From: JALZAQ01 sp038253885
GTDB lineage: Bacteria > Gemmatimonadota > Gemmatimonadetes > Gemmatimonadales > Gemmatimonadaceae
NCBI GenBank assembly: GCA_038253885.1
Contig: JBBSGP010000023.1
Coordinates: forward strand, 1-50,331
Reading direction: 5' to 3'
Length of the DNA: 50,331 nt
Positions within the stretch are counted from its first letter, which is position 1. Every line of letters begins with the position of its first letter. The notes beneath the pieces were generated by a model, which saw nothing but the letters and a program-made list of their open reading frames with translations, searched no databases and was not told where the DNA came from. Shown one piece after another: positions 8,037-15,721 of the stretch. A program made the position numbers and the translations under genes.

Positions 8037-9520
8037 GCGATGACCTGAACTTCGTTCTCCGCGCCCGGCGCGACGCGCTGGCTGCGCTGGTGGAGCGCGG
8101 AGTGTCACCGTACGCGTACGCCTTCGATCGGAGCCACAGCACCGCCGCCGCCCTCGCGGCGTTGGGAGAGGCGGCCGATGGTCCGGACGTGCGCGTGGCG
8201 GGTCGGCTGGTCGCGCTTCGTGTCCACGGCAAGACGACCTTTGCGCATCTGGCGGATCAGTCCGGGCGGATCCAGCTCTACTTCCGGAGCGACGCTCTCG
8301 GAAGCGACGGCGCCGCGCTGCTCGAGCTGCTCGATCTGGGCGACGTGGTGGGGGTCGCCGGCCCGCTCTTTCGCACGCGCACGGGCGAGGCGACCGTCCG
8401 TGTCGCGTCGCTCGTCCTCCTCGCCAAGTCGCTCCGACCTCTGCCGTTCGGGAAGGAAGAGTTGGTGGACGGCCGAGTGGTCCGGCATTCCGGCTTCACC
8501 GATCCGGAGCAGCGGTATCGACAGCGCTACGCCGACCTCGCCGTCCACCCGGAGGTGCGGGCCGTTTTCGTCGCGCGCTCCCGCATGGTGTCGGCGCTGC
8601 GCTCCTTTCTGGACGAGCGGGACTATCTCGAAGTCGAGACGCCGGTGTTGCAGCCGCTCTACGGAGGGGCGGCGGCGCGTCCGTTCACGACCGAGCACAA
8701 CGCTCTGGGCATGCCGCTCTTTCTCCGTATCGCGGACGAGCTCTATCTCAAGCGGCTGATCGTAGGAGGGTTCGAGCGGGTGTACGAGATCGGGCACGAT
8801 TTCCGCAACGAGGGAGTGGACCGGACGCACAATCCGGAGTTCACGATGCTGGAGTTCTATCAGGCGTATTCGGACTATCGCGAGATGATGTCGGTGGTCG
8901 AGTCTCTGCTCGATCGAGCCGCGGACAGCGTCCGGCTCGTGCCGGCTCTGGCGGATCGCGTCCCGACGATGCGCCCCCCGTTTCCGCGGATCGAGTGGCT
9001 GCCGTCGCTCGCCGGCGCGCTCGGCGCCGACGCTCTCGCCATGGATGACGCGACGCTGCGGAACACGGCCGCGCGCGCGGGGGTTGAACACCCGGGCACG
9101 CTGAGCCGGCCGAAGCTGCTCGATGAGCTCTTCCAAGCGGTTGTCGAGTCGACGATCGACACGCCGACTTTCGTCGTCGACTATCCGGCCGAGCTCTCGC
9201 CATTGGCGAAGCCAAAGCGAGGCGATCCCCGGTTGACCGAGCGCTTCGAGCTGTTCGCGCGCGGCCGCGAGCTGGCGAACGCGTTCAGCGAGCTCAACGA
9301 TCCGATCGATCAGCGACGTCGCTTCGAGGCCCAGTCGCGTCTCCGCGCCGCCGGCGACGAGGAAGCGAGCGGCGTGGACGAAGATTACCTCCGAGCGATG
9401 GAGTACGGCATGCCTCCGATGGGTGGTGTCGGCATCGGCATTGATCGGCTGTTCATGTATCTCGCGGATATCGGCAACATCCGCGACGTCATTCTTTTTC
9501 CTCTGTTGCGAGCCGAATGA
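8033..9520 (+). CDS. lysS: Lysyl-tRNA synthetase, class II
   Basis: The 495-residue enzyme charges tRNA-Lys. An OB-fold anticodon-binding domain spans about 50-145. Class II motif 2 begins with FRNEGVDRTHNPEF at about 257, and motif 3 (GGVGIGIDRL) lies near 464, followed by the usual RDVILFP tail. The GTG start overlaps the prfB stop (GTGA), and the stop overlaps the lolC start (ATGA), so it is embedded in a coupled operon. Length is normal for a bacterial class II LysRS. Confidence 0.97.
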   Translation: MSDDLNFVLRARRDALAALVERGVSPYAYAFDRSHSTAAALAALGEAADGPDVRVAGRLVALRVHGKTTFAHLADQSGRIQLYFRSDALGSDGAALLELLDLGDVVGVAGPLFRTRTGEATVRVASLVLLAKSLRPLPFGKEELVDGRVVRHSGFTDPEQRYRQRYADLAVHPEVRAVFVARSRMVSALRSFLDERDYLEVETPVLQPLYGGAAARPFTTEHNALGMPLFLRIADELYLKRLIVGGFERVYEIGHDFRNEGVDRTHNPEFTMLEFYQAYSDYREMMSVVESLLDRAADSVRLVPALADRVPTMRPPFPRIEWLPSLAGALGADALAMDDATLRNTAARAGVEHPGTLSRPKLLDELFQAVVESTIDTPTFVVDYPAELSPLAKPKRGDPRLTERFELFARGRELANAFSELNDPIDQRRRFEAQSRLRAAGDEEASGVDEDYLRAMEYGMPPMGGVGIGIDRLFMYLADIGNIRDVILFPLLRAE

Positions 9521-10785
9521 GCGACCAGATGGGCGGGGGCCGGCTGGAGCTGAGCATCGCCTGGCGCTATCTACGGGCGCGCAGCGGATCGCGTCTGCTC
9601 TCGTTCATCAGCGTCATCGCCATCGGGGGGGTGCTCGTCGGGGTGAGCGCGCTCATCATCATCATCGGTGTGATGAACGGCCTGCAGAACGATCTGCGTG
9701 AGAAGATCCTGATCGGGAGCCCGGACGTGCGGGTGCTCACCTTCGGCGACGACCTCAAGATGGCGAGCTGGCGCGCGACGCTGGAGAAGGTGAAGAAGCA
9801 GCCAGGCGTGATCGCGGCCGCGCCGTTCGTGCTGGCACAAGGCGGAATCACCGCCGGCCATTCCTACGGCGACGGCGTCATGCTCGTGGGCATCGAGCCG
9901 CAAGCGAAGACGACCCCCAACGTCACCAGCATCCGGCAGCACGCCATCATGGGAGACTTTCGTTTCGCGAGCTCCGATGGCCAGCAACGCGGGGTCGTGC
10001 TTGGAAAGCGCATCGCCGAGCGGCTCAACGTCTTCCCCGGCGACAAGGTGATGTTGATCTCGATCGCCGGCGTACAGATCAACAGCTCGGTCGGGGGGAT
10101 CATTCCGCACTTCGAGCCCTACGAGGTGACGGGAGTGTTCGAGACGGGCATGTACGAGTACGACAACAGCTATGTCTATCTCCCGATCGATGTGGCGCGC
10201 CAGCTCGCCGGGCTGGGTGAAGCGGTGACCGGACTCGAGGTGCGCACCACCAACCGGTGGAAGGCGCGCGAGGTGGCAACGCGCATCGGGACGACCCTCG
10301 GCTTTCCGTATCGCGTCGTCGATTGGCAGGAGCAGAACTCGTCGCTCTTCTCGGCGCTCAAGCTCGAGAAATTCGCCATGGGAGTTATTCTTCTGCTGAT
10401 CGTCGTGGTGGCGGCCTTCAACATCGTCAGCACGTTGAGCATGGTGGTGAAGGACAAGACGCGTGAGATCGGGATCCTGCGCGCCATGGGAATGCGCGCC
10501 CGCTCGATCCGGCGCATCTTCTTCGCCCAGGGCATGGTCATCGGCCTTGTCGGAACGACGTTCGGCCTGTTGCTCGGGATCGGTCTCTCGATCGGTCTCG
10601 ACCGGGCCAAGCTCATCAAGCTCGAGCCTTCGGTGTACTTCATCGACCATCTCCCGGTGACCCTTCAGGTGTTGGACGTGTCGCTCATCGTGGCGGCGAG
10701 CATGGCGATCGCCGCGCTCGCCACGTGGTACCCATCCTGGCAGGCGGCCCGGCTCTATCCGGTCGAGGCGATCCGGCACGAATGA
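9517..10785 (+). CDS. lolC: Lipoprotein-releasing ABC transporter permease (LolC/E family)
   Basis: The 422-residue inner-membrane protein has one N-terminal helix (about 25-50), a large periplasmic domain (about 55-275) and three C-terminal helices, the FtsX/LolC/LolE topology. Its N-terminus (SIAWRYLRARSGSRLLSFISVI) is typical. With LolD it extracts lipoproteins from the inner membrane for transfer to the outer membrane. Only one permease gene is present here, so the complex may use a single LolC/E-like subunit as a homodimer; that is inference. It overlaps lolD by ATGA. Confidence 0.92.
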   Translation: MSDQMGGGRLELSIAWRYLRARSGSRLLSFISVIAIGGVLVGVSALIIIIGVMNGLQNDLREKILIGSPDVRVLTFGDDLKMASWRATLEKVKKQPGVIAAAPFVLAQGGITAGHSYGDGVMLVGIEPQAKTTPNVTSIRQHAIMGDFRFASSDGQQRGVVLGKRIAERLNVFPGDKVMLISIAGVQINSSVGGIIPHFEPYEVTGVFETGMYEYDNSYVYLPIDVARQLAGLGEAVTGLEVRTTNRWKAREVATRIGTTLGFPYRVVDWQEQNSSLFSALKLEKFAMGVILLLIVVVAAFNIVSTLSMVVKDKTREIGILRAMGMRARSIRRIFFAQGMVIGLVGTTFGLLLGIGLSIGLDRAKLIKLEPSVYFIDHLPVTLQVLDVSLIVAASMAIAALATWYPSWQAARLYPVEAIRHE

Positions 10786-11480
10786 CGGTCATCGAGGCGA
10801 GGGACCTGGCCAAGAGCTACGTCGGCGGCGACGGGGGGATCCTCCAGGTGCTGGACGGGGTGAATCTGGACGTGCAGCGGGGGGAGATGGTGGCTGTCGT
10901 CGGGACGAGCGGTGCCGGCAAGAGCACCCTGTTGCATCTCCTGGGCGCGCTGGATCGTCCGTCTCGAGGGACGGTCGCGCTGGCCGGCCAGCCACTTCAC
11001 GGACTCGGTGACGACGAGCTCGCCGAAGTGCGCAACCGGAAGGTAGGTTTCGTCTTCCAGTTCCATCACCTGCTGCGCGAGTTTTCGGCGCTGGAGAATG
11101 TCATGATGCCGCTGCGCATCTCGGGCCGCGACGAGCGTGAGGCGCGCTCTCGAGCCGAGGAGCTTCTGGCCCAGGTCGGGCTGAGCGGGCGCATGTCCCA
11201 TCGCCCGGCCGAGCTCTCCGGCGGCGAGCAGCAGCGGACGGCGGTGGCCCGAGCGCTGGCGGTCGATCCGGCGGTCGTCCTGGCCGACGAGCCGTCGGGC
11301 AATCTCGATCACGTCAACGCCGAGCGCCTGCACGACCTGTTCGCCCAGCTCGCCCGGGAGCTGGAGACGGCCATGGTCGTGGTCACGCACAACCGCTCCC
11401 TCGCCGCCCGCGCCGATCGCGTGCTGCTTCTCGAGGATGGCCGCTTGCGCGACTCCGACGTGAAGGAGGTCGTCGCCTGA
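10782..11480 (+). CDS. lolD: Lipoprotein-releasing ABC transporter ATPase LolD
   Basis: The 232-residue ATPase has Walker A GTSGAGKS (41-48), Q-loop FQFHHLL, signature LSGGEQQR (about 145-152), Walker B VVLADEP (about 165-171) and the H-loop VVTHN. It belongs to the MacB/LolD/FtsE branch. It energises release of outer-membrane lipoproteins together with the permease just upstream. The ATG at 10782 overlaps the permease stop and is chosen over an upstream in-frame start at 10725 that lies deep in lolC. Its stop overlaps the mcsA start (TGATG). Confidence 0.94.
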   Translation: MTVIEARDLAKSYVGGDGGILQVLDGVNLDVQRGEMVAVVGTSGAGKSTLLHLLGALDRPSRGTVALAGQPLHGLGDDELAEVRNRKVGFVFQFHHLLREFSALENVMMPLRISGRDEREARSRAEELLAQVGLSGRMSHRPAELSGGEQQRTAVARALAVDPAVVLADEPSGNLDHVNAERLHDLFAQLARELETAMVVVTHNRSLAARADRVLLLEDGRLRDSDVKEVVA

Positions 11481-11968
11481 TGCTGTGCGACAACTGCAAG
11501 GAAAACGACTCGGTCATCACGCTCACCCGAACCGGGCCGAGCGGGGTCGTCGAGCAGCACCTCTGCGAGAAGTGCGCGGCCGAGAAGGGCGTCGAGACGA
11601 CCCTCAGCACGCCGAAGCAGGCCATCACGGATTTTCTCTTCGCGGTGCAGAAGCAGCTTCCGCCGATGACGTCGGAGGCGGGGCGCTGCACGTTCTGCGG
11701 GATGACGCTTCGTGGGGACTTCAAGGCGACGGGGCGGTTGGGATGCGCACGCTGCTACACGACCTTCGAGTCGAGCCTGCGCGATCTCCTGCGCCGCGTC
11801 CATGGCAGCTCGCGTCACGCCGGGCGGCGCTACCAGCCACCGGAGCCCATGTACCAGGAGGCCGGGAGCGTGCTCAATGAGCTGCGCGACCGGCTGCGCC
11901 GCGCCATCGAGGGGGAGCAGTTCGAGCTCGCGGCCCGGCTGCGGGATCAGATCAAGGCAACCGAATGA
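11480..11968 (+). CDS. mcsA: Protein-arginine kinase activator McsA (zinc finger, UVR motif)
   Basis: The 162-residue protein has two zinc-binding modules, C3/C6/C29/C32 and C70/C73/C89/C92, and a C-terminal UVR coiled-coil motif (about 127-160, with ELRDRLRRAIEGEQFELAA). This is the McsA architecture. In Firmicutes McsA binds and activates the arginine kinase McsB and links it to ClpC. The next two genes are mcsB and clpC, supporting the assignment. Its ATG sits in TGATG with lolD and its stop in ATGA with mcsB. Confidence 0.93.
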   Translation: MLCDNCKENDSVITLTRTGPSGVVEQHLCEKCAAEKGVETTLSTPKQAITDFLFAVQKQLPPMTSEAGRCTFCGMTLRGDFKATGRLGCARCYTTFESSLRDLLRRVHGSSRHAGRRYQPPEPMYQEAGSVLNELRDRLRRAIEGEQFELAARLRDQIKATE

Positions 11969-13050
11969 CGATCGATCTCTCCCTTCTCCCCGACGGCGGA
12001 GTCAGCTGGCTGGACGCCTCCGGCGATCAGTCCGGTATCGTGCTGTCCACGCGCATCCGGCTGGCCCGCAACCTCGATGGCTTCGCCTTCGCCGGCCGGG
12101 CCCGCGACGGCGAGCGCCTGCGGGTGCTGGCCAGCGTCCGCGAGGCTGTCCAGACAACTCCGGCGGTGCAGGGCAGCGTCCTCGTGCGTGTGGACGAGCT
12201 GCCGGCCGAAGATCGCCTCCTGCTCCACGAGCGGCACCTCGTGAGTCGGGAGCTGGCGGGGCTGGACCCGCAGCATCCGGTGCGCAGCGGAGCCGCCGTG
12301 TTTCTCGGAGATGGCTTGAGCGTCATGGTAAATGAGGAGGATCACCTGAGGCTCCAGGCGCTCCGCTCCGGCTTCGATCTCGGCGATGCCTACGCCGCCA
12401 TCGAGCGCGTGGACGGAGAGCTGGGCCGACGGATGCCCTACGCGTGGCACGAGGAGTTTGGCTTTCTGACGTCCTGTCCGACGAATGCGGGCACCGGATT
12501 GCGTGCGTCGGTGTTGATACACTTACCCGGGCTCGTGCTGACGAAGGAGATCGGCAAGACGCTGTCCGGATTGCAGCAGGTGGGGCTGACGTATCGAGGG
12601 CTGTACGGGGAGGGCAGCGAGGTCGTCGGGAACTTCTTCCAGATCTCGAATCAGACGACGTTGGGTCGATCGGAAGAGGATCTGCTGGATCACCTGAACT
12701 ACGCCGTGCGCACGGTGATCGGGCGAGAAGAGGATGCTCGGCGGGTATTGCTGCGCGATGCAGGATATATTATTGAGGACAAACTGTGGCGTGCGTACGG
12801 CACGTTGCGCTATGCTCGAAGCCTCACGTTCGAAGAGGCGATGAACTACCTCAGTGGCGTCCGGTTGGCCGTCGGATTGAAACTGATCTCCGGTCTCAGT
12901 GTATATACTCTCAACAAGCTCCTGATTTTCTCGCAGTCTGCGCACCTGGCCTATACCGAAGGCCGCTCTCTCACCGAGGGCGAGGCCAATCTGGTCCGCG
13001 CGCGATACGTGCGACAGGCGCTTGCAGATGAGGCTGGGACACACGGGTAG
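11965..13050 (+). CDS. mcsB: Protein-arginine kinase McsB
   Basis: The 361-residue protein belongs to the phosphagen (guanidino) kinase fold and, by context, is the protein-arginine kinase that marks proteins for ClpC. Visible family landmarks are the ATP-binding STRIRLARNL near residue 29, the NEEDHLRLQ stretch with a catalytic Glu (about 123), the CPTNAGTGLRAS loop (about 172) and the C-terminal helices. The RDxxRA phospho-arginine sensor motif expected near the C-terminus seems to read ANLVRA (12985-13002), so allosteric control may differ. Translation is coupled to mcsA by ATGA. Confidence 0.94.
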   Translation: MTIDLSLLPDGGVSWLDASGDQSGIVLSTRIRLARNLDGFAFAGRARDGERLRVLASVREAVQTTPAVQGSVLVRVDELPAEDRLLLHERHLVSRELAGLDPQHPVRSGAAVFLGDGLSVMVNEEDHLRLQALRSGFDLGDAYAAIERVDGELGRRMPYAWHEEFGFLTSCPTNAGTGLRASVLIHLPGLVLTKEIGKTLSGLQQVGLTYRGLYGEGSEVVGNFFQISNQTTLGRSEEDLLDHLNYAVRTVIGREEDARRVLLRDAGYIIEDKLWRAYGTLRYARSLTFEEAMNYLSGVRLAVGLKLISGLSVYTLNKLLIFSQSAHLAYTEGRSLTEGEANLVRARYVRQALADEAGTHG

Positions 13051-13082
13051 CCCGATGACCGGGCTTCCACACTGAGGGGCGT

Positions 13083-15563
13083 ATGAACGGCTACAACTTC
13101 ACCGAGCGCGTGCGCAAGGTTCTCGCGATGGCTCGCGAGGAAGCCGCCCGTCTCCACCACGAGTACGTGGGGACAGAGCACATTCTGCTCGGCCTCATTC
13201 GTGAGGGTGAGGGAGTTGCGGCGGCGGTTCTCCAGAACCTGAGCGTCGATCTCGACGACGTGCAGCAGAAGATCGAGGAGACGGTCAAGAAGGGCAAAGC
13301 GGCGCAGACCACCGGTCCCGATCTTCCCTACACGTCGCGCGCCAAGAAAGTGCTCGAGCTCGCCATGAGCGAGGCGCGCGAGCTCAACCACAGCTACGTC
13401 GGAACCGAGCACCTGCTCCTCGGCCTTCTCCGCGAAGAGAAGGGCATCGCCGCGCAGGTGCTGACCGATACCGGGGTCAATCTCGACGCCGCCCGCACCG
13501 AGACGCTCCGCCTCCTCGGCACCGACGCGCCGCAGGGCGGCGCCACCGCACAGGCCGGGAGCCAGCCGCAGCCCCAGACGCAGAAGGGCGAGAAGAAGTC
13601 CAAGACGCCCGCTCTGGATCACTTCTGCCGCGACCTCACCCAGCTCGCCGCCGAAGGACAGCTCGACCCGACCATCGGCCGAGCCAAGGAGATCCAGCGC
13701 GTGATGGAGGTGCTGACGCGCCGCAAGAAGAACAACCCGGTGCTCATCGGAGAGCCGGGCGTCGGCAAGACGGCTATCGTCGAAGGCTTGGCGCAGCTGA
13801 TCGCCAACGGCGAGTGCCCGGAGTCGCTGCGCGAGCATCGCGTGCTCGCCCTCGACATGGCGGCAGTGATCGCCGGCACCAAGTACCGCGGTCAGTTCGA
13901 GGAGCGACTCAAGGCGGTCATGAACGAGATCGCTCAGAACAAGAACATCATCCTCTTCATCGACGAGCTGCATACTCTCGTCGGTGCGGGTGCGGCCGAA
14001 GGGGCGATCGACGCCAGCAACATGCTGAAGCCAGCGCTTGCGCGGGGCGAGCTGCAGTGCGTGGGCGCGTCGACGCTCAACGAGTACCGCAAGTACATCG
14101 AGAAGGACGGCGCGCTCGAGCGGCGCTTCCAGACCGTGATCGTGGATCCGCCCTCGGTCGACGAGACCGTCGAGATCCTCAAGGGTCTGCGCAAGAAGTA
14201 CGAGGACCACCACCACGTGACGATCCCCGATCCCACCCTCGTGTCGGCCTCCAAGCTGTCGGAGCGCTACATCACCGACCGCTTCCTACCGGACAAAGCG
14301 ATCGACGTGATCGATGAGGCCGGCGCGCGGGCGCGGCTTGCCGCCCAGGCTCCTCCCCCCGAAGTGGCCGAGCTCAAGGGCAAGCTCGAGGCCGTCAACG
14401 GAGAGAAGGAAGCCGCGGTTCGCGATCAGAACTTCGAGCGCGCGGCCGCGCTCCGTGACAACGAGCGCGAGCTCCAGGCCGAGATCCGGAAGAAGCAGGA
14501 GGAATGGGAGAAGAGGCGCCAGTCATTCCGGCCGGTGCTCGGTGAGGAGGAGATCTCGTTCATCGTCAGCCGCTGGACCGGCATTCCGGTGACGCGGCTC
14601 CAGGAAGCCGAGAGCTCGCGCCTCATGCGGATGGAGGATGAGCTGCACGAGAGCGTCGTCGGCCAGGATGACGCCATCAAGGCACTCTCCCGGTCGATCC
14701 GCCGGAGTCGCGCCGGTCTCAAGGACCCGACGCGGCCCATCGGCTCCTTCATTTTCTCCGGCCCCACGGGCGTCGGGAAGACCGAGCTGGCGCGCGCTCT
14801 GGCCAAGTTCCTGTTCGCCGATCCAACGGCGCTCATCCGCGTCGACATGAGCGAGTACATGGAGAAGTTCTCGGTGTCGCGTCTCATCGGCGCTCCTCCA
14901 GGCTATGTCGGCTACGAGGATTCGGGGACGCTCACCAAGGCCGTGAGACGCAAGCCCTACAGCGTCGTGCTGCTCGACGAGATCGAGAAGGCCCATCCCG
15001 ACGTCTTCAACATCCTGCTCCAGGTGCTCGATGAGGGTCACCTCACCGACAACTACGGCCGCGTGATCGACTTCAAGAACACCGTCGTCATCATGACCTC
15101 CAACGTCGGCGCACGCGACATCACGAAGTCCAAAGGGCTCGGCTTCAGCCAGCCCGATGACCGCGCGACCTTCGACCGGATCCAGGAGAAGGTCAAGGAA
15201 GAGATCCAGCGCGTCTTCAATCCGGAATTCCTGAACCGCCTCGACGACGTGATCGTGTTCCACCCGCTGTCGAGGGAACACATCCGGCAGATCGTCGGCA
15301 TCCTTCTCAAGGAGATCCAGAAGCGTCTCTCCGAAGAGGAGATCACGCTCAAGATGACCGACGCGGCCAGCGAGTTCCTGGGCTCGCACGGCTATGATGA
15401 GCACTTCGGCGCCCGACCGCTCAAGCGCTCGATCCAGCGCTACATCGAGGACCCGCTTTCCGAGAAGATCCTGATCGGCGAATTCGCCAAGGGCGACGAG
15501 GTCGAGGTCGATGTCGCTGCGGACAAGGAAAAGCTCGAGTTCAAGGTGATGAGCAAGGCGTGA
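13083..15563 (+). CDS. clpC: AAA+ unfoldase ClpC
   Basis: The 826-residue ClpC unfolds marked proteins for ClpP. The N-domain holds two repeats, each with YVGTEH; Glu32 and Glu109 align with the phospho-arginine-docking glutamates of B. subtilis ClpC. Walker A of the first AAA+ module is GEPGVGKT (223-230). A central UVR/coiled-coil region follows near 435-480, and the second module has GPTGVGKT (560-567). The GLGF segment near 685 resembles the ClpP-docking loop. GAGGGG precedes the ATG. A strong terminator follows at 15606, so clpC ends this operon. No ctsR gene is adjacent. Confidence 0.96.
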   Translation: MNGYNFTERVRKVLAMAREEAARLHHEYVGTEHILLGLIREGEGVAAAVLQNLSVDLDDVQQKIEETVKKGKAAQTTGPDLPYTSRAKKVLELAMSEARELNHSYVGTEHLLLGLLREEKGIAAQVLTDTGVNLDAARTETLRLLGTDAPQGGATAQAGSQPQPQTQKGEKKSKTPALDHFCRDLTQLAAEGQLDPTIGRAKEIQRVMEVLTRRKKNNPVLIGEPGVGKTAIVEGLAQLIANGECPESLREHRVLALDMAAVIAGTKYRGQFEERLKAVMNEIAQNKNIILFIDELHTLVGAGAAEGAIDASNMLKPALARGELQCVGASTLNEYRKYIEKDGALERRFQTVIVDPPSVDETVEILKGLRKKYEDHHHVTIPDPTLVSASKLSERYITDRFLPDKAIDVIDEAGARARLAAQAPPPEVAELKGKLEAVNGEKEAAVRDQNFERAAALRDNERELQAEIRKKQEEWEKRRQSFRPVLGEEEISFIVSRWTGIPVTRLQEAESSRLMRMEDELHESVVGQDDAIKALSRSIRRSRAGLKDPTRPIGSFIFSGPTGVGKTELARALAKFLFADPTALIRVDMSEYMEKFSVSRLIGAPPGYVGYEDSGTLTKAVRRKPYSVVLLDEIEKAHPDVFNILLQVLDEGHLTDNYGRVIDFKNTVVIMTSNVGARDITKSKGLGFSQPDDRATFDRIQEKVKEEIQRVFNPEFLNRLDDVIVFHPLSREHIRQIVGILLKEIQKRLSEEEITLKMTDAASEFLGSHGYDEHFGARPLKRSIQRYIEDPLSEKILIGEFAKGDEVEVDVAADKEKLEFKVMSKA

Positions 15564-15605
15564 CATCGCCGCCGCCAGCTGACGGCACGCGATTGTGGGG
15601 ACAGG

Positions 15606-15642
15606 AAAGGGCCTGGCGATGATCGCGAGGCCCTTTTCTTTT
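15606..15642 (+). terminator. Rho-independent terminator after clpC
   Basis: A 9-bp perfect stem (15606-15614 with 15628-15636) is followed at once by a T-rich tail running to 15642. It lies 43 bases after the clpC stop and separates the prfB-to-clpC operon from bamA. Confidence 0.85.
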
Positions 15643-15721
15643 CCTCCCGGCCGTGGCAACTGATGTCCGGGTCGTTTTTTCGGCGAGGGACTTTCCCGCC
15701 GGATCTGTGTACATTACAGCT

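Noticed and set aside
9571..10779. Minus-strand open frame of 402 codons antisense to lolC
   Set aside because: Composition is His/Asp/Arg-rich without domains; the plus strand has a clear LolC product.
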